Under the pieces are notes generated by a model, which was not told where the DNA came from, did not search any database, and worked only from the letters and a program-made list of their open reading frames with translations. Position numbers and translations under genes: made by a program. A stretch of DNA of 64,000 nt from UBA8231 sp036011085 (GTDB lineage Bacteria > Latescibacterota > UBA2968 > UBA8231), in assembly GCA_036011085.1 (NCBI GenBank), contig DASCMS010000156.1:1-64000 (forward strand). Reading direction: 5' to 3'. How positions within the stretch are numbered: the stretch's first letter is position 1; each line of letters starts with the position of its first letter. Positions 34,382 through 42,022 of the stretch are shown here, piece by piece.

Positions 34382-35535
34382 TGGCTTCCGTCGCCATCGG
34401 GATACTCGAAGTACGTGGCATGGTCGCCCTGGCCGCGGCGGTGGACGTCATGTTCAAGGCCGCAACGGTTCGTCTCGCCGGGCGTCACATGATCGGGTCA
34501 GGTTGGCTGACCGTCGTCCTCGACGGGGCTACCGGCGACGTGCAGACCGCCATCGACAGGGGCCGCGAGGAGGCCGCACGCCACGGCGACGTGATCACGG
34601 CAGCCGTCGTGCCGCGGCCCGAGTCAAGGGCACTCGAGCCCATGCCTCACGGACGGGCGAAGCTTGCAGGCAGCCACGACTACGAAGCACTCGGCATTCT
34701 CGAGACCAAGGGCGTGGTGCCCCTGGCGGCTGCCGCCGACGCCATGGTCAAGGCTGCAGATGTAGAGCTGGCGGGCTGGACCGCGATCGGTGGGGCCCTC
34801 GTCCACGCCTTCGTCACCGGCAGCGTCGGTGATGTGGAAGCCGCCATCGCCGCGGGAGAGACGGCCGCCCGTCGCGCCGGGGAATTCCACGGCACCCTCC
34901 TGCTGAGCCAGCCCGAAGCCGAGATCGGCGCTCTGTTTCCGCCGCAGCCGGCCGGTGCATGCCGCGCCGTCGGGGCGCTGGGAATCGTCGAGACCACTGG
35001 CTACGTGGGCTCGGTTGCCGCCAGCGATCAGATGGTCAAGGAGGCGGATGTCGATGTAGTGAGTCTGACCATCGGCAGCGGCGGCCGGGTCGCCGCCCTG
35101 GTCGACGGCCGGCTGGACGAAGTGGCAGCCGCCGTACGGCGGGGGGCCGATGCCGCTGCCGAGACGGCCGAACTGAACGGCGAGATCGTCATCTCCGGCC
35201 CGGATGGAGCGGTACTGGCGGCATTCGCCCATCCTGCGCAGATCACGCCGGGTCGCCCCCGCGCCGCCGAAGCGATGGGGCTCGTCGAGACACGCACGAC
35301 CATCGGCCTGGTCAAGGCACTCGACGAAATGCTGAAGAATGCCGACGTGAGCTATGAAGGCCGCTACAAGGTCGGCTACTTTCTCACTGCCTGCATCGTG
35401 CGCGGTGAAACGGGCGCCGTGGAGACCGCTCTGGACGTGGCTCGCAGTACGGCGGACCAGTACGGAGAACTGGCCGCGGCGCATATCATTCCCCTTCCCT
35501 ACGACAATCTGGAAAGAAGACTGCCGCACCAATAG
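34381..35535 (+). CDS. Four-domain BMC shell protein
   Basis: A 384-residue single polypeptide with four consecutive BMC domains: about 5-80 (AIGILEVRGMVAL), 103-178 (ALGILETKGVVPL), 198-274 (ALGIVETTGYVGS) and 298-374 (AMGLVETRTTIGL). The pore-loop segments are MIGSG, AIGGA, TIGSG and KVGYF. Shell proteins with one or two BMC domains are well known; I do not know a described natural four-domain version. The frame is uninterrupted, with no internal stop or frameshift. It is coupled to the two-domain gene upstream, and the two together supply six BMC domains. Confidence 0.9.
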   Translation: MASVAIGILEVRGMVALAAAVDVMFKAATVRLAGRHMIGSGWLTVVLDGATGDVQTAIDRGREEAARHGDVITAAVVPRPESRALEPMPHGRAKLAGSHDYEALGILETKGVVPLAAAADAMVKAADVELAGWTAIGGALVHAFVTGSVGDVEAAIAAGETAARRAGEFHGTLLLSQPEAEIGALFPPQPAGACRAVGALGIVETTGYVGSVAASDQMVKEADVDVVSLTIGSGGRVAALVDGRLDEVAAAVRRGADAAAETAELNGEIVISGPDGAVLAAFAHPAQITPGRPRAAEAMGLVETRTTIGLVKALDEMLKNADVSYEGRYKVGYFLTACIVRGETGAVETALDVARSTADQYGELAAAHIIPLPYDNLERRLPHQ

Positions 35536-35558
35536 CGGCCGTCCTCCACTGAGCGAAC

Positions 35559-36755
35559 ATGGTTCGAATCGACGATCCCGTAGTGACTGCACAGCTGCTG
35601 GCCAGCCGTCTTGGTGAGACAGACAGGCAGGTCGAGATCTGTCCCCGTGCCAAGATCACCCCGTCGGCCCGCGATTTCCTCCGCGACCACGGCGTTCAGG
35701 TCCTCGACAGACACGCTGACGACCGAGAGCCACAACACACCACGGCCGGATCCATGGCCCCCACCCCAGGCGTACCTGCCGCCCCGGGTGGCTCCGAACG
35801 AAGTCGTCGCTTCAGCGGCATCTTCACGCCCAACATCGTCATCTACGACGCGCAGGGCGCCATCAACTACAAGGAGATGGAGCGCTACATCTCGTGGCTC
35901 ATCGATGCCGGGATCCATGGCCTCTACCCGAATGGTTCCACGGGGGAGTTTGTCCGACTCTCTTCCGAGGAGCGCCGTGATGTGGTGCGCCTCATCGCCG
36001 ACGTCAACCAGGGACGCGTGCCGATTCTGGCCGGAGCCAGCGAGGCCAACGTCCGCGATGTCATCCAGATGGCAGAGTTCTATACCGAGATCGGCGCCGA
36101 CGCCATCTCGCTGGTACCACCCTACTACTACAAGATCTCGGAAGCGAGTCTCTACGAGTACTTCGCTGAGATCGCCCGCAATTCACCCCTCGACATTCTG
36201 CTCTACAACATCCCCCAGTTCACCCAGGAACTCACCCTCGATATCATGGAGGAGTTGCTGGCCTTCGAACGCATTTTCGGCACCAAGGATTCCAGTCGGG
36301 ATCTGTCACGCATCATCAACACGATGGAGCGGCTGCGTCGTCATCGCCCGGACTACGTGGTTCTCAACGGCTGCGAGGAGATTCTGTTGCCGTCGATCGT
36401 CATGGGGGCCAATGGTGGTACCATCGCCACGTCCGGGATCATCCCCGAGATCATCGTCGAACTCTACAACCGGGCCCTGGCGGAAGATCTCGCACGGGCC
36501 CGCGAGTTGCAGTACCGCATTCTGCCGCTGATCAACCTCATGCTTCTCGGAGTCAACTTCCCAGAGGGTTTCAAGACGGGCGTCGGGGTACGCGGCTTCG
36601 ATGTGGGTCCGGCCCGCACGGTGCTCAGCGGCGGGGAGCGGGAGTATCTGCAGCGTCTCGAAGCCGAGATCGGCTGCGTCCTCGGCGACATGGGCTACTC
36701 CGTGCGCGGAGCCCGCGGCTGTCCGGTAACACACCTGCCGCCCCTGGTCCGGTAA
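35559..36755 (+). CDS. DapA-family (DHDPS/NAL) aldolase with N-terminal BMC-associated module
   Basis: A 398-residue protein. Residues 1-52 (ICPRAKITPSARDFLRDHGV) match the N-terminal module of the cysteine-rich protein at 33307. A Pro/Ala linker (55-82) leads to a full class I aldolase barrel: NGSTGE at 125-130 binds the keto-acid carboxylate, Y216 in LLYNIPQ and Schiff-base K243 in IFGTKDSS are present. DapA-family enzymes cleave 2-keto acids to pyruvate plus an aldehyde, so this is the best candidate for the reaction that makes the aldehyde inside the compartment. Confidence 0.85.
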   Translation: MVRIDDPVVTAQLLASRLGETDRQVEICPRAKITPSARDFLRDHGVQVLDRHADDREPQHTTAGSMAPTPGVPAAPGGSERSRRFSGIFTPNIVIYDAQGAINYKEMERYISWLIDAGIHGLYPNGSTGEFVRLSSEERRDVVRLIADVNQGRVPILAGASEANVRDVIQMAEFYTEIGADAISLVPPYYYKISEASLYEYFAEIARNSPLDILLYNIPQFTQELTLDIMEELLAFERIFGTKDSSRDLSRIINTMERLRRHRPDYVVLNGCEEILLPSIVMGANGGTIATSGIIPEIIVELYNRALAEDLARARELQYRILPLINLMLLGVNFPEGFKTGVGVRGFDVGPARTVLSGGEREYLQRLEAEIGCVLGDMGYSVRGARGCPVTHLPPLVR

Positions 36756-37847
36756 GTGGGGCAACCCCCAGGACTGCACACACCAAAAGTCCTCGTCATC
36801 GGCGCCGGCCTCGTGGGCAGTTCCGTCGCCTACTACCTGGCGCTTGCAGGGGTTCGGGTCACCCTCGTCGATCGTGATGCCCAACCGTCTAGGGCAACGC
36901 GAGCGTCCCTCGGCGTGCTGGCCCATGCCCACGGCCGTGCCGATCCTCTGTCCTGTTTCTACCGTGACAGTCTTGCCCTGCACGCTACCCTGGCCGACCA
37001 ACTGCGGCAGGAGACCGGCATCGACGTGGGCTGGCGACCAGTGGGCGGGATCGACCTGGCCTTCGACGAGCAGGAGGCGGGCTCTCTGCGGGAGTGGATC
37101 GAGTTCAACCTCGGCCGCGGTGCACAAGCCGAATGGCTGGATGAGGCCGCCCTGCGCGAGGCCGAACCGGATCTGTCCCGCCGTGGGGTTGGGGGAGCAC
37201 TGTTTTCGGAGGATGCGCGCGTCGATCCAGTCAGGCTGGGCCAGGCTCTTGTGACCGGGGCGTCCGCGCGCGGCGCACTGCTGTGCCTGAATACCACGGT
37301 TACAGGACTGACGCCCCGCAGCGACGGCGTCGAATGTGAGTTCGCCGGAGCCGGGGGTGAATCGACGGAGACATTCGATGCGGCCGTCGTCACGGCCGGC
37401 TCCTGGTCGGGTGAGTTGAACCCTGCCATCCAGGTGCGCCCGGTACGTGGTCAGAGCGTACGGCTCGGCGGCATGCGGGTTGGCCATGTGGTCCGCTGGG
37501 ATGGACGGCACGCACTGCCCGACGGGGACGGTGTTCAGGTGGGAGCAACCGTCGAGGAGGTCGGCTTCGACCTGTCGACGACGGAGGCCGCAGGTGAGGC
37601 GCTGACCACGTGGTGCGGACAGGTGTTCGAGCCGACGCCGGTTCTGCGCGAGATCCGTGCCGGCCTGCGCCCCAAGCCACGTCACGGCCGGGCCGTGATC
37701 GACGCGATCGACGCCTGCCTTTTTGTGGCAACCGGTCACTACAAGAGCGGCGTGCTCATGGCCCCCCTCACGGGGCAGGTGGTGTCACGCTGGATCCTGG
37801 AGGGAGACCCGGGACGCGACATGTCACCTTTCACCATCAAACGCTGA
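36756..37847 (+). CDS. FAD-dependent oxidoreductase of the DAO/glycine oxidase family
   Basis: A 363-residue flavoprotein starting at GTG directly after the aldolase stop. The FAD-binding motif VIGAGLVGSSVAYYLALAG is at 14-32, with acidic D39 for the ribose. Later VVTAGSW, VRPVRGQSV and ATGHYKSGVLMAPLTG are the DAO-family substrate and FAD contacts. Family members oxidise amino acids, sarcosine or hydroxy acids. In this locus it may generate or remove a keto acid for the aldolases. No encapsulation peptide is obvious. Confidence 0.82.
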   Translation: MGQPPGLHTPKVLVIGAGLVGSSVAYYLALAGVRVTLVDRDAQPSRATRASLGVLAHAHGRADPLSCFYRDSLALHATLADQLRQETGIDVGWRPVGGIDLAFDEQEAGSLREWIEFNLGRGAQAEWLDEAALREAEPDLSRRGVGGALFSEDARVDPVRLGQALVTGASARGALLCLNTTVTGLTPRSDGVECEFAGAGGESTETFDAAVVTAGSWSGELNPAIQVRPVRGQSVRLGGMRVGHVVRWDGRHALPDGDGVQVGATVEEVGFDLSTTEAAGEALTTWCGQVFEPTPVLREIRAGLRPKPRHGRAVIDAIDACLFVATGHYKSGVLMAPLTGQVVSRWILEGDPGRDMSPFTIKR

Positions 37848-37927
37848 CCGCGGTTTCCGTTGACAGTCACAGACGGCTGCCCGTACCCTACGGTCAGACC
37901 GACCACGAGTCCCGGACCGGAGAGCGA

Positions 37928-38866
37928 ATGTCACTGAGCAACGAAGCCCTGCTGGAAGCCCTCGATACCGTCGTATCGATCCCTGTCGTGCCCTTCAGGG
38001 AGGGCGCTATCGACTACGCCGGACACGGCAAGAATATCGACTATCTGTTGAGCAACAATCACCTGGAAGGGGACCGCACCCGCGTCATATCCATCGCCGG
38101 TACGAGTCTCGTGCATCACATCAGCGTGGGCGAGCAGTTGCGGCTGATGGAGGCCACGGCCGCGCAGATCTCGGGCAGGGGGATCTTCATCTCCGGCGTG
38201 GCACCCAATCCGATCGCCGATGCTGAAGGATTGATCGCGGCGCAGTGCCGGTTGAGCGCTCCTCCCGATGCGTTTCTGCTGATGCCGTTGACCGGTGTCG
38301 CCGATCCCGAAGGGTTATATGCGGACTACATGGCTCTTGCCGAGCGCCTCGGAAAGCTGGGGGCACGGTTTCTCTACTATCTGCGGCAGCCGAACCAGGC
38401 ATCCGTCGCCGTGCGTCTCATCAACGATTCACCACACTTCATCGGCGTTAAGATCGGCACCTCCCAGGATGAGGTGAAGCCGATTCTCAGCGATGTCCGG
38501 GACGGTGCCGGTATCGTCATCTGGGGAATCGGCGATCGCAGTACGGATCCGGCCGAGGCCGGTACAAGAGGCCACACGTCGGGAATAAACGTCGCCTTTG
38601 CCAGGGCTTCCGACGAGATCAACAACGCGCAACGCCGCGGCGACTGGGCGGCAGCACGAGCGATCGAGGAACTGGTGACGCCTCTGGAGGAGATCCGCTT
38701 CCGTAATGGCCGGACCTACAATTACTCGGCAGTGGTCGAGGCGATGCACCTGAGCGGGTTCGATGATATCGAAGGGGGGGAAGGCGGGCCATTCAATCCC
38801 CGGGTCCCGAAGGCAGTGGCGGCAGAAGTGGAGAGTGCCATCCAGCCGCTGCTGGAATTCCACTAG
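37928..38866 (+). CDS. DapA-family aldolase/dehydratase, second paralog
   Basis: A 312-residue DHDPS/NAL-type barrel with the Schiff-base lysine K175 in HFIGVKIGTS and tyrosines Y150/Y151 in FLYYLRQPN. The usual GTTGE carboxylate loop is AGTSLVHH, lacking the glutamate, so chemistry or substrate differs from classical DHDPS. There is no N-terminal BMC module, so it may work outside the shell. The ATG has GGAGAG upstream; an 80-base gap separates it from the flavoprotein gene. Confidence 0.82.
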   Translation: MSLSNEALLEALDTVVSIPVVPFREGAIDYAGHGKNIDYLLSNNHLEGDRTRVISIAGTSLVHHISVGEQLRLMEATAAQISGRGIFISGVAPNPIADAEGLIAAQCRLSAPPDAFLLMPLTGVADPEGLYADYMALAERLGKLGARFLYYLRQPNQASVAVRLINDSPHFIGVKIGTSQDEVKPILSDVRDGAGIVIWGIGDRSTDPAEAGTRGHTSGINVAFARASDEINNAQRRGDWAAARAIEELVTPLEEIRFRNGRTYNYSAVVEAMHLSGFDDIEGGEGGPFNPRVPKAVAAEVESAIQPLLEFH

Positions 38867-38872
38867 GAAGCC

Positions 38873-39109
38873 ATGCCGCGTCGCCGCCGCAGACGATCCC
38901 GAAGTCGCTCCAGCTTGCGGCTCTACGCGCTGGTCACCCTGGCATGCGGTGTGCTGGCGGTGCTGGCGCACTACATGTTCGAGGCCCCGGCGGCGGTGCG
39001 CAGTTACGCTGAGGACCAAGTGGAATCGGCGGTGCGATCCGCCGTGCGTTCGGAAGTGAAAGCCGCCGCCAGTGACCAGCAGACGAAGTTGCCGCCGATA
39101 CCGAGGTAG
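38873..39109 (+). CDS. Small single-pass membrane protein, unknown
   Basis: A 78-residue protein starting six bases after the preceding stop. It has a very arginine-rich N terminus (PRRRRRRSRSRSS), one hydrophobic segment (about 17-36, YALVTLACGVLAVLAHYMF) and a helical charged tail. The positive-inside rule predicts a cytoplasmic N terminus. I know no family; position suggests it belongs to the BMC transcript. Confidence 0.5.
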   Translation: MPRRRRRRSRSRSSLRLYALVTLACGVLAVLAHYMFEAPAAVRSYAEDQVESAVRSAVRSEVKAAASDQQTKLPPIPR

Positions 39110-39123
39110 TCCGCCCAGCGGGC

Positions 39124-39417
39124 CTACTGACGGAGGCGGGCCAGATGCTCCTCCCACTCGATGGGCAAAAGGTCACGCTTGGCGGAGTTGCACTCCTTGC
39201 AGCAGGGCACGACGTTGCCCTTTTCGGTGAAGCCGCCGCGAGCCAGGGGCACGATGTGGTCCATGGTGAGTTGGCGGGGTGGGATGGACTGGCCGCAGTA
39301 GTGACAGCGGCCGTGGCCCAGGCGGTTCTTCCACCACTGACTGCCGCGCAGATCCCTGGCCCTGTCCTTCTCGCGAGCGATATGCTCGTCCGATGCGGGT
39401 GTGTAGTAGTCTCCCAT
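39124..39417 (-). CDS. HNH endonuclease
   Basis: A 97-residue protein with the full HNH nuclease core: CHYC, then DHIVPLARGG with the catalytic His, and CCKECNSAKRD. The two CxxC pairs bind structural zinc. Start ATG 39417 is preferred; a TTG 13 codons upstream would overlap the divergent LON-domain gene. Such lone small HNH proteins occur widely and may act in DNA repair or defence; nothing nearby decides this. Confidence 0.85.
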   Translation of the reverse strand: MGDYYTPASDEHIAREKDRARDLRGSQWWKNRLGHGRCHYCGQSIPPRQLTMDHIVPLARGGFTEKGNVVPCCKECNSAKRDLLPIEWEEHLARLRQ

Positions 39418-39455
39418 TGGGCGTCTGAAGCTACCTGATCTCGACACGACCGGCA

Positions 39456-40121
39456 ATGCAAGAGCAAACCATCCCTCTGTTCCCGCTGTCCCTCGTGGTC
39501 TTCCCGGGCCATCTGGTGCCGCTCCACATCTTCGAAGAGCGATACAAGAAGATGATCGCGGACTGTGCCGATGAGGGTGGTCGGTACCGCCCCTTCGGTA
39601 TCAGCTACGACAACGACGGCGATGTGGCCGGCGTCGGCTGTGCTGTCACCGTCATGCGTCGCGCTGAAGCCAACGCCGACGGTTCTTTCGATATCGTCTG
39701 CCGGGCGCAGTCCCGCTACCGCCTGCTGCAGGTGTTCGAAGACGAGGCATATCTGCGTGGGCGGGTGGAGTTCTTCGAGGATGAGGAAGAGGACGAGGCC
39801 GATCCTGCTTTGCAGGAGCTGGTGAGGATGCGATTTCGCGATCTCGTCGAACTGGCCGCCCAGGAGGCCGGGGCGCAGATCGTTGACGGCGAAGGAGTGC
39901 AGGAGGATGCCGCCCGGGGGCTGGAGGAGGGGGACGCCTGGGCGATCGCACAGCGCACGGGTATGGAAGCGGCGCGCAAGCAGCAGATGCTGGAGTTGAC
40001 GAGCGAGAACGCTCGACTGCAGGCCCTGGCACAGTACCTGGAGGAGTTGCTACCCGTACTGGAAGTGCGTCTGGCGCGCCGGAGGCAGGTGAAATCGAAC
40101 GGTCACACGTCCGAGAACTGA
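39456..40121 (+). CDS. LON peptidase N-terminal-domain protein
   Basis: A 221-residue protein matching the substrate-binding domain of Lon without the ATPase and protease parts. IPLFPLSLVVFPGHLVPLHIFEERYK at the start and GVGCAVTVMRRAE are diagnostic. The C-terminal helical part (about 120-205) is acidic. Stand-alone LON-domain proteins are common, with an uncertain role in protein turnover. Confidence 0.88.
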   Translation: MQEQTIPLFPLSLVVFPGHLVPLHIFEERYKKMIADCADEGGRYRPFGISYDNDGDVAGVGCAVTVMRRAEANADGSFDIVCRAQSRYRLLQVFEDEAYLRGRVEFFEDEEEDEADPALQELVRMRFRDLVELAAQEAGAQIVDGEGVQEDAARGLEEGDAWAIAQRTGMEAARKQQMLELTSENARLQALAQYLEELLPVLEVRLARRRQVKSNGHTSEN

Positions 40122-40132
40122 ACTAACCCGCG

Positions 40133-40804
40133 TTATTTCTCGATGACATCCACGTAGATCGCCTCGGCGGCATCGAGGCCGATGTGCTGCTCGCCTCCCG
40201 CGTCGATGTCGAGTCGCAGGGGTCCCCGGAAGGGGGCTTTCTCGGCGACGCGGACTTCGGTTCCCAGCACGAGACCGCTCTTGTCGAGGTAGCGCAGCAG
40301 CTCAGGGTCGCGATCGCTGACCTGACGGATACAGGCGCGCTGTCCCTCACTCAGTTCTGACAGCCGGGCGTACTCAGGCTCAGCGATACTGCCATCCTTC
40401 GTCGGAATCGGCTCGCCGTGGGCGCCGACGGTGGGATAGCCGAGGGCCTCGTCGATGCGGTCCTCGAAATCTTCGGAGATGGCGTGTTCGAGGCGGTCGG
40501 CCTCGGCATCGACGGCGTCCCAGTCGTACCCCAGAGCCTGGCGCAGATAGAGCTCGAGGAGCCGGTGATGGCGTACGATCTCGAGGGCTATCTTGACCCC
40601 TGCTGGCGTCAGCACGACGCCCTGATAGGGGCGATGCTCGAGAAGACGCATCTCGGCGAGCTTCTTGATCATGTTGGTCGCTGAGGCCGCCGACACTCCC
40701 ATACGTTCGGCGATCAGTGTGGTAGAAACCATGGTCTCCACCTCCGGCGATCGACCCAGTTTATAGATCGATTTCAGGTAGTCCTGTACCGCCTCACTAA
40801 GCAT
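40133..40804 (-). CDS. DtxR/MntR-family metal-dependent transcriptional regulator
   Basis: A 223-residue repressor with an N-terminal winged helix (LSEAVQDYLKSIYKLG, ERMGVSAASATNMIKKL), a dimerisation/metal domain (RHHRLLELYL, EADRLEHAISEDFEDRI, GYPTVGAHGEPIP) and a C-terminal SH3/FeoA-like domain. It is divergent from the iron-uptake operon. A perfect inverted repeat lies in the shared promoter region, so it probably represses that operon when iron (or manganese) is plentiful. Confidence 0.92.
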   Translation of the reverse strand: MLSEAVQDYLKSIYKLGRSPEVETMVSTTLIAERMGVSAASATNMIKKLAEMRLLEHRPYQGVVLTPAGVKIALEIVRHHRLLELYLRQALGYDWDAVDAEADRLEHAISEDFEDRIDEALGYPTVGAHGEPIPTKDGSIAEPEYARLSELSEGQRACIRQVSDRDPELLRYLDKSGLVLGTEVRVAEKAPFRGPLRLDIDAGGEQHIGLDAAEAIYVDVIEK

Positions 40805-40876
40805 ATCCTCTCCGTCGTCTCCTGGAATCTTCCCCCCTGTTCAAACTACGCCACCCTCGAGAAAATTAGCAAGTGG

Positions 40877-40905
40877 TTGACGGCGAGTTTAGTCCAGGCT
40901 AAACT
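40877..40905 (+). promoter_or_regulatory. Promoter of the feo operon with DtxR-type operator in the spacer
   Basis: TTGACG (40877-40882) and TAAACT (40900-40905) are 17 bases apart. The inverted repeat AGTTTAG-TCCAGG-CTAAACT occupies 40886-40905, covering the spacer and the -10 box. The sequence resembles known DtxR/MntR/IdeR operators (TTAG...CTAA). Repressor binding here would block RNA polymerase directly. Confidence 0.65.
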
Positions 40906-40960
40906 AACGGTCGACCTTGGCTCCATAACATCTCATCGCCCGACAACAAAGCCGGCTACT

Positions 40961-42022
40961 ATGGACTCCGCCTTCCTTTCCTACATCGCAGCGCCTCTCA
41001 TCCTCGCCGGACTGGCCGTACTTCTGTGGCCGAAGAGAGGATACCTGTGGCGCTGGCGACGACTCGCCCGATTGAGCGGCCGAGTCATGCTAGAGGACGG
41101 GCTCAAGCACCTGTATGACTGCGAGTATCACAGGCGGACCGCCAGCGTAGAGAGCCTGGCCGGGGTCCTGGAGATGCCGCGCGGCAAGGCCGCGTCTCTG
41201 CTGATTCAACTCGAATCCATGCGCTTGGCCTCCACCCTGGAAGAAGGTGTGGCCCTGACCCACGCCGGTCGCGACGAAGCTCTGCGGATCGTGCGCATCC
41301 ACCGTCTGTGGGAACGCCACCTGGCCGAGCGGACCGGCGTCAGCCGGGCGCGCTGGCACGAGGAGGCCGAGCGTCAGGAGCACCGCATGTCCCCTGAGGA
41401 GACCGAAACCCTCTCCCAGGAGATGGGACACCCGGCCTACGATCCGCATGGCGATCCCATTCCGACGGCCACCGGCGAGGTGCCCCCCAGGAGTAGCCGG
41501 CCACTGACGACGTTGAAGGAAGGCGAACTGGGCCGGATCGAGCATGTGGAGGACGAGCCCGAGGACGTCTACCGGCGCCTGACGGAAGCGGGCCTTCACC
41601 CTGGTGTGCGCGTGCAACTGACGCAGATGAACGAGGAAGAGGTGCGGCTCGTGGCCGATGGCCAGCCTCACAGTCTGCCGCCCGTGGTGGCGGGCAACCT
41701 GTTCGTGCACCCCGTGGACGAGGCGATGCCGGGACCGTACGACTCTCTGGACGATCTCGAAATGGGTGAGAGTGCTCATGTCGTGCGTATTTCGCCCGCC
41801 TGTCGCGGCCTGGAGCGACGGCGGCTCATGGATATGGGGCTTGTTCCCGGTACAGCCGTCTCGCTGGAGATGCGCAGTCCGACCGGAGACCCCGCCGCGT
41901 ATCAGATACGCGGCGCCACCATCGCCCTGCGTCGACACCAGGCCCGGCACATCCAGGTTGAACGCGTTCTTGCCGAGCAGAGGGTTGCCGGCCAATCGAC
42001 ATCAGTTGAGGTGAAGACATGA
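40961..42022 (+). CDS. Membrane-anchored DtxR-like protein fused to two FeoA-type domains
   Basis: A 353-residue fusion: an N-terminal membrane helix (about 5-24), a DtxR-like winged helix (42-110), a dimerisation-like region with GHPAYDPHGDPIPT (156-169), then two FeoA/SH3-type domains (181-252 and 259-335; the second has RRLMDMGLVPGTAV, the classical FeoA motif). FeoA regulates FeoB iron transport. The DNA-binding part may be a relic or may act at the membrane. It overlaps the FeoB GTPase gene by four bases. An upstream TTG start is possible but would include the promoter. Confidence 0.82.
   Translation: MDSAFLSYIAAPLILAGLAVLLWPKRGYLWRWRRLARLSGRVMLEDGLKHLYDCEYHRRTASVESLAGVLEMPRGKAASLLIQLESMRLASTLEEGVALTHAGRDEALRIVRIHRLWERHLAERTGVSRARWHEEAERQEHRMSPEETETLSQEMGHPAYDPHGDPIPTATGEVPPRSSRPLTTLKEGELGRIEHVEDEPEDVYRRLTEAGLHPGVRVQLTQMNEEEVRLVADGQPHSLPPVVAGNLFVHPVDEAMPGPYDSLDDLEMGESAHVVRISPACRGLERRRLMDMGLVPGTAVSLEMRSPTGDPAAYQIRGATIALRRHQARHIQVERVLAEQRVAGQSTSVEVKT

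Noticed and set aside
35559..35580. GGTTCGAATC-like T-loop motif suggesting a tRNA
   Set aside because: It is the start of the aldolase coding region and no acceptor or anticodon stems can be formed around it.
28501..38866. Assignment as a fucose/rhamnose (Planctomycete-type) microcompartment because rhaM is in the window
   Set aside because: rhaM lies 26 kb away on its own, and no class II fuculose/rhamnulose-phosphate aldolase is present in the locus.
39106..39127. Small inverted repeat between the BMC-end membrane protein and the HNH gene as a terminator
   Set aside because: Only four consecutive GC pairs form and there is no T-run on either side.
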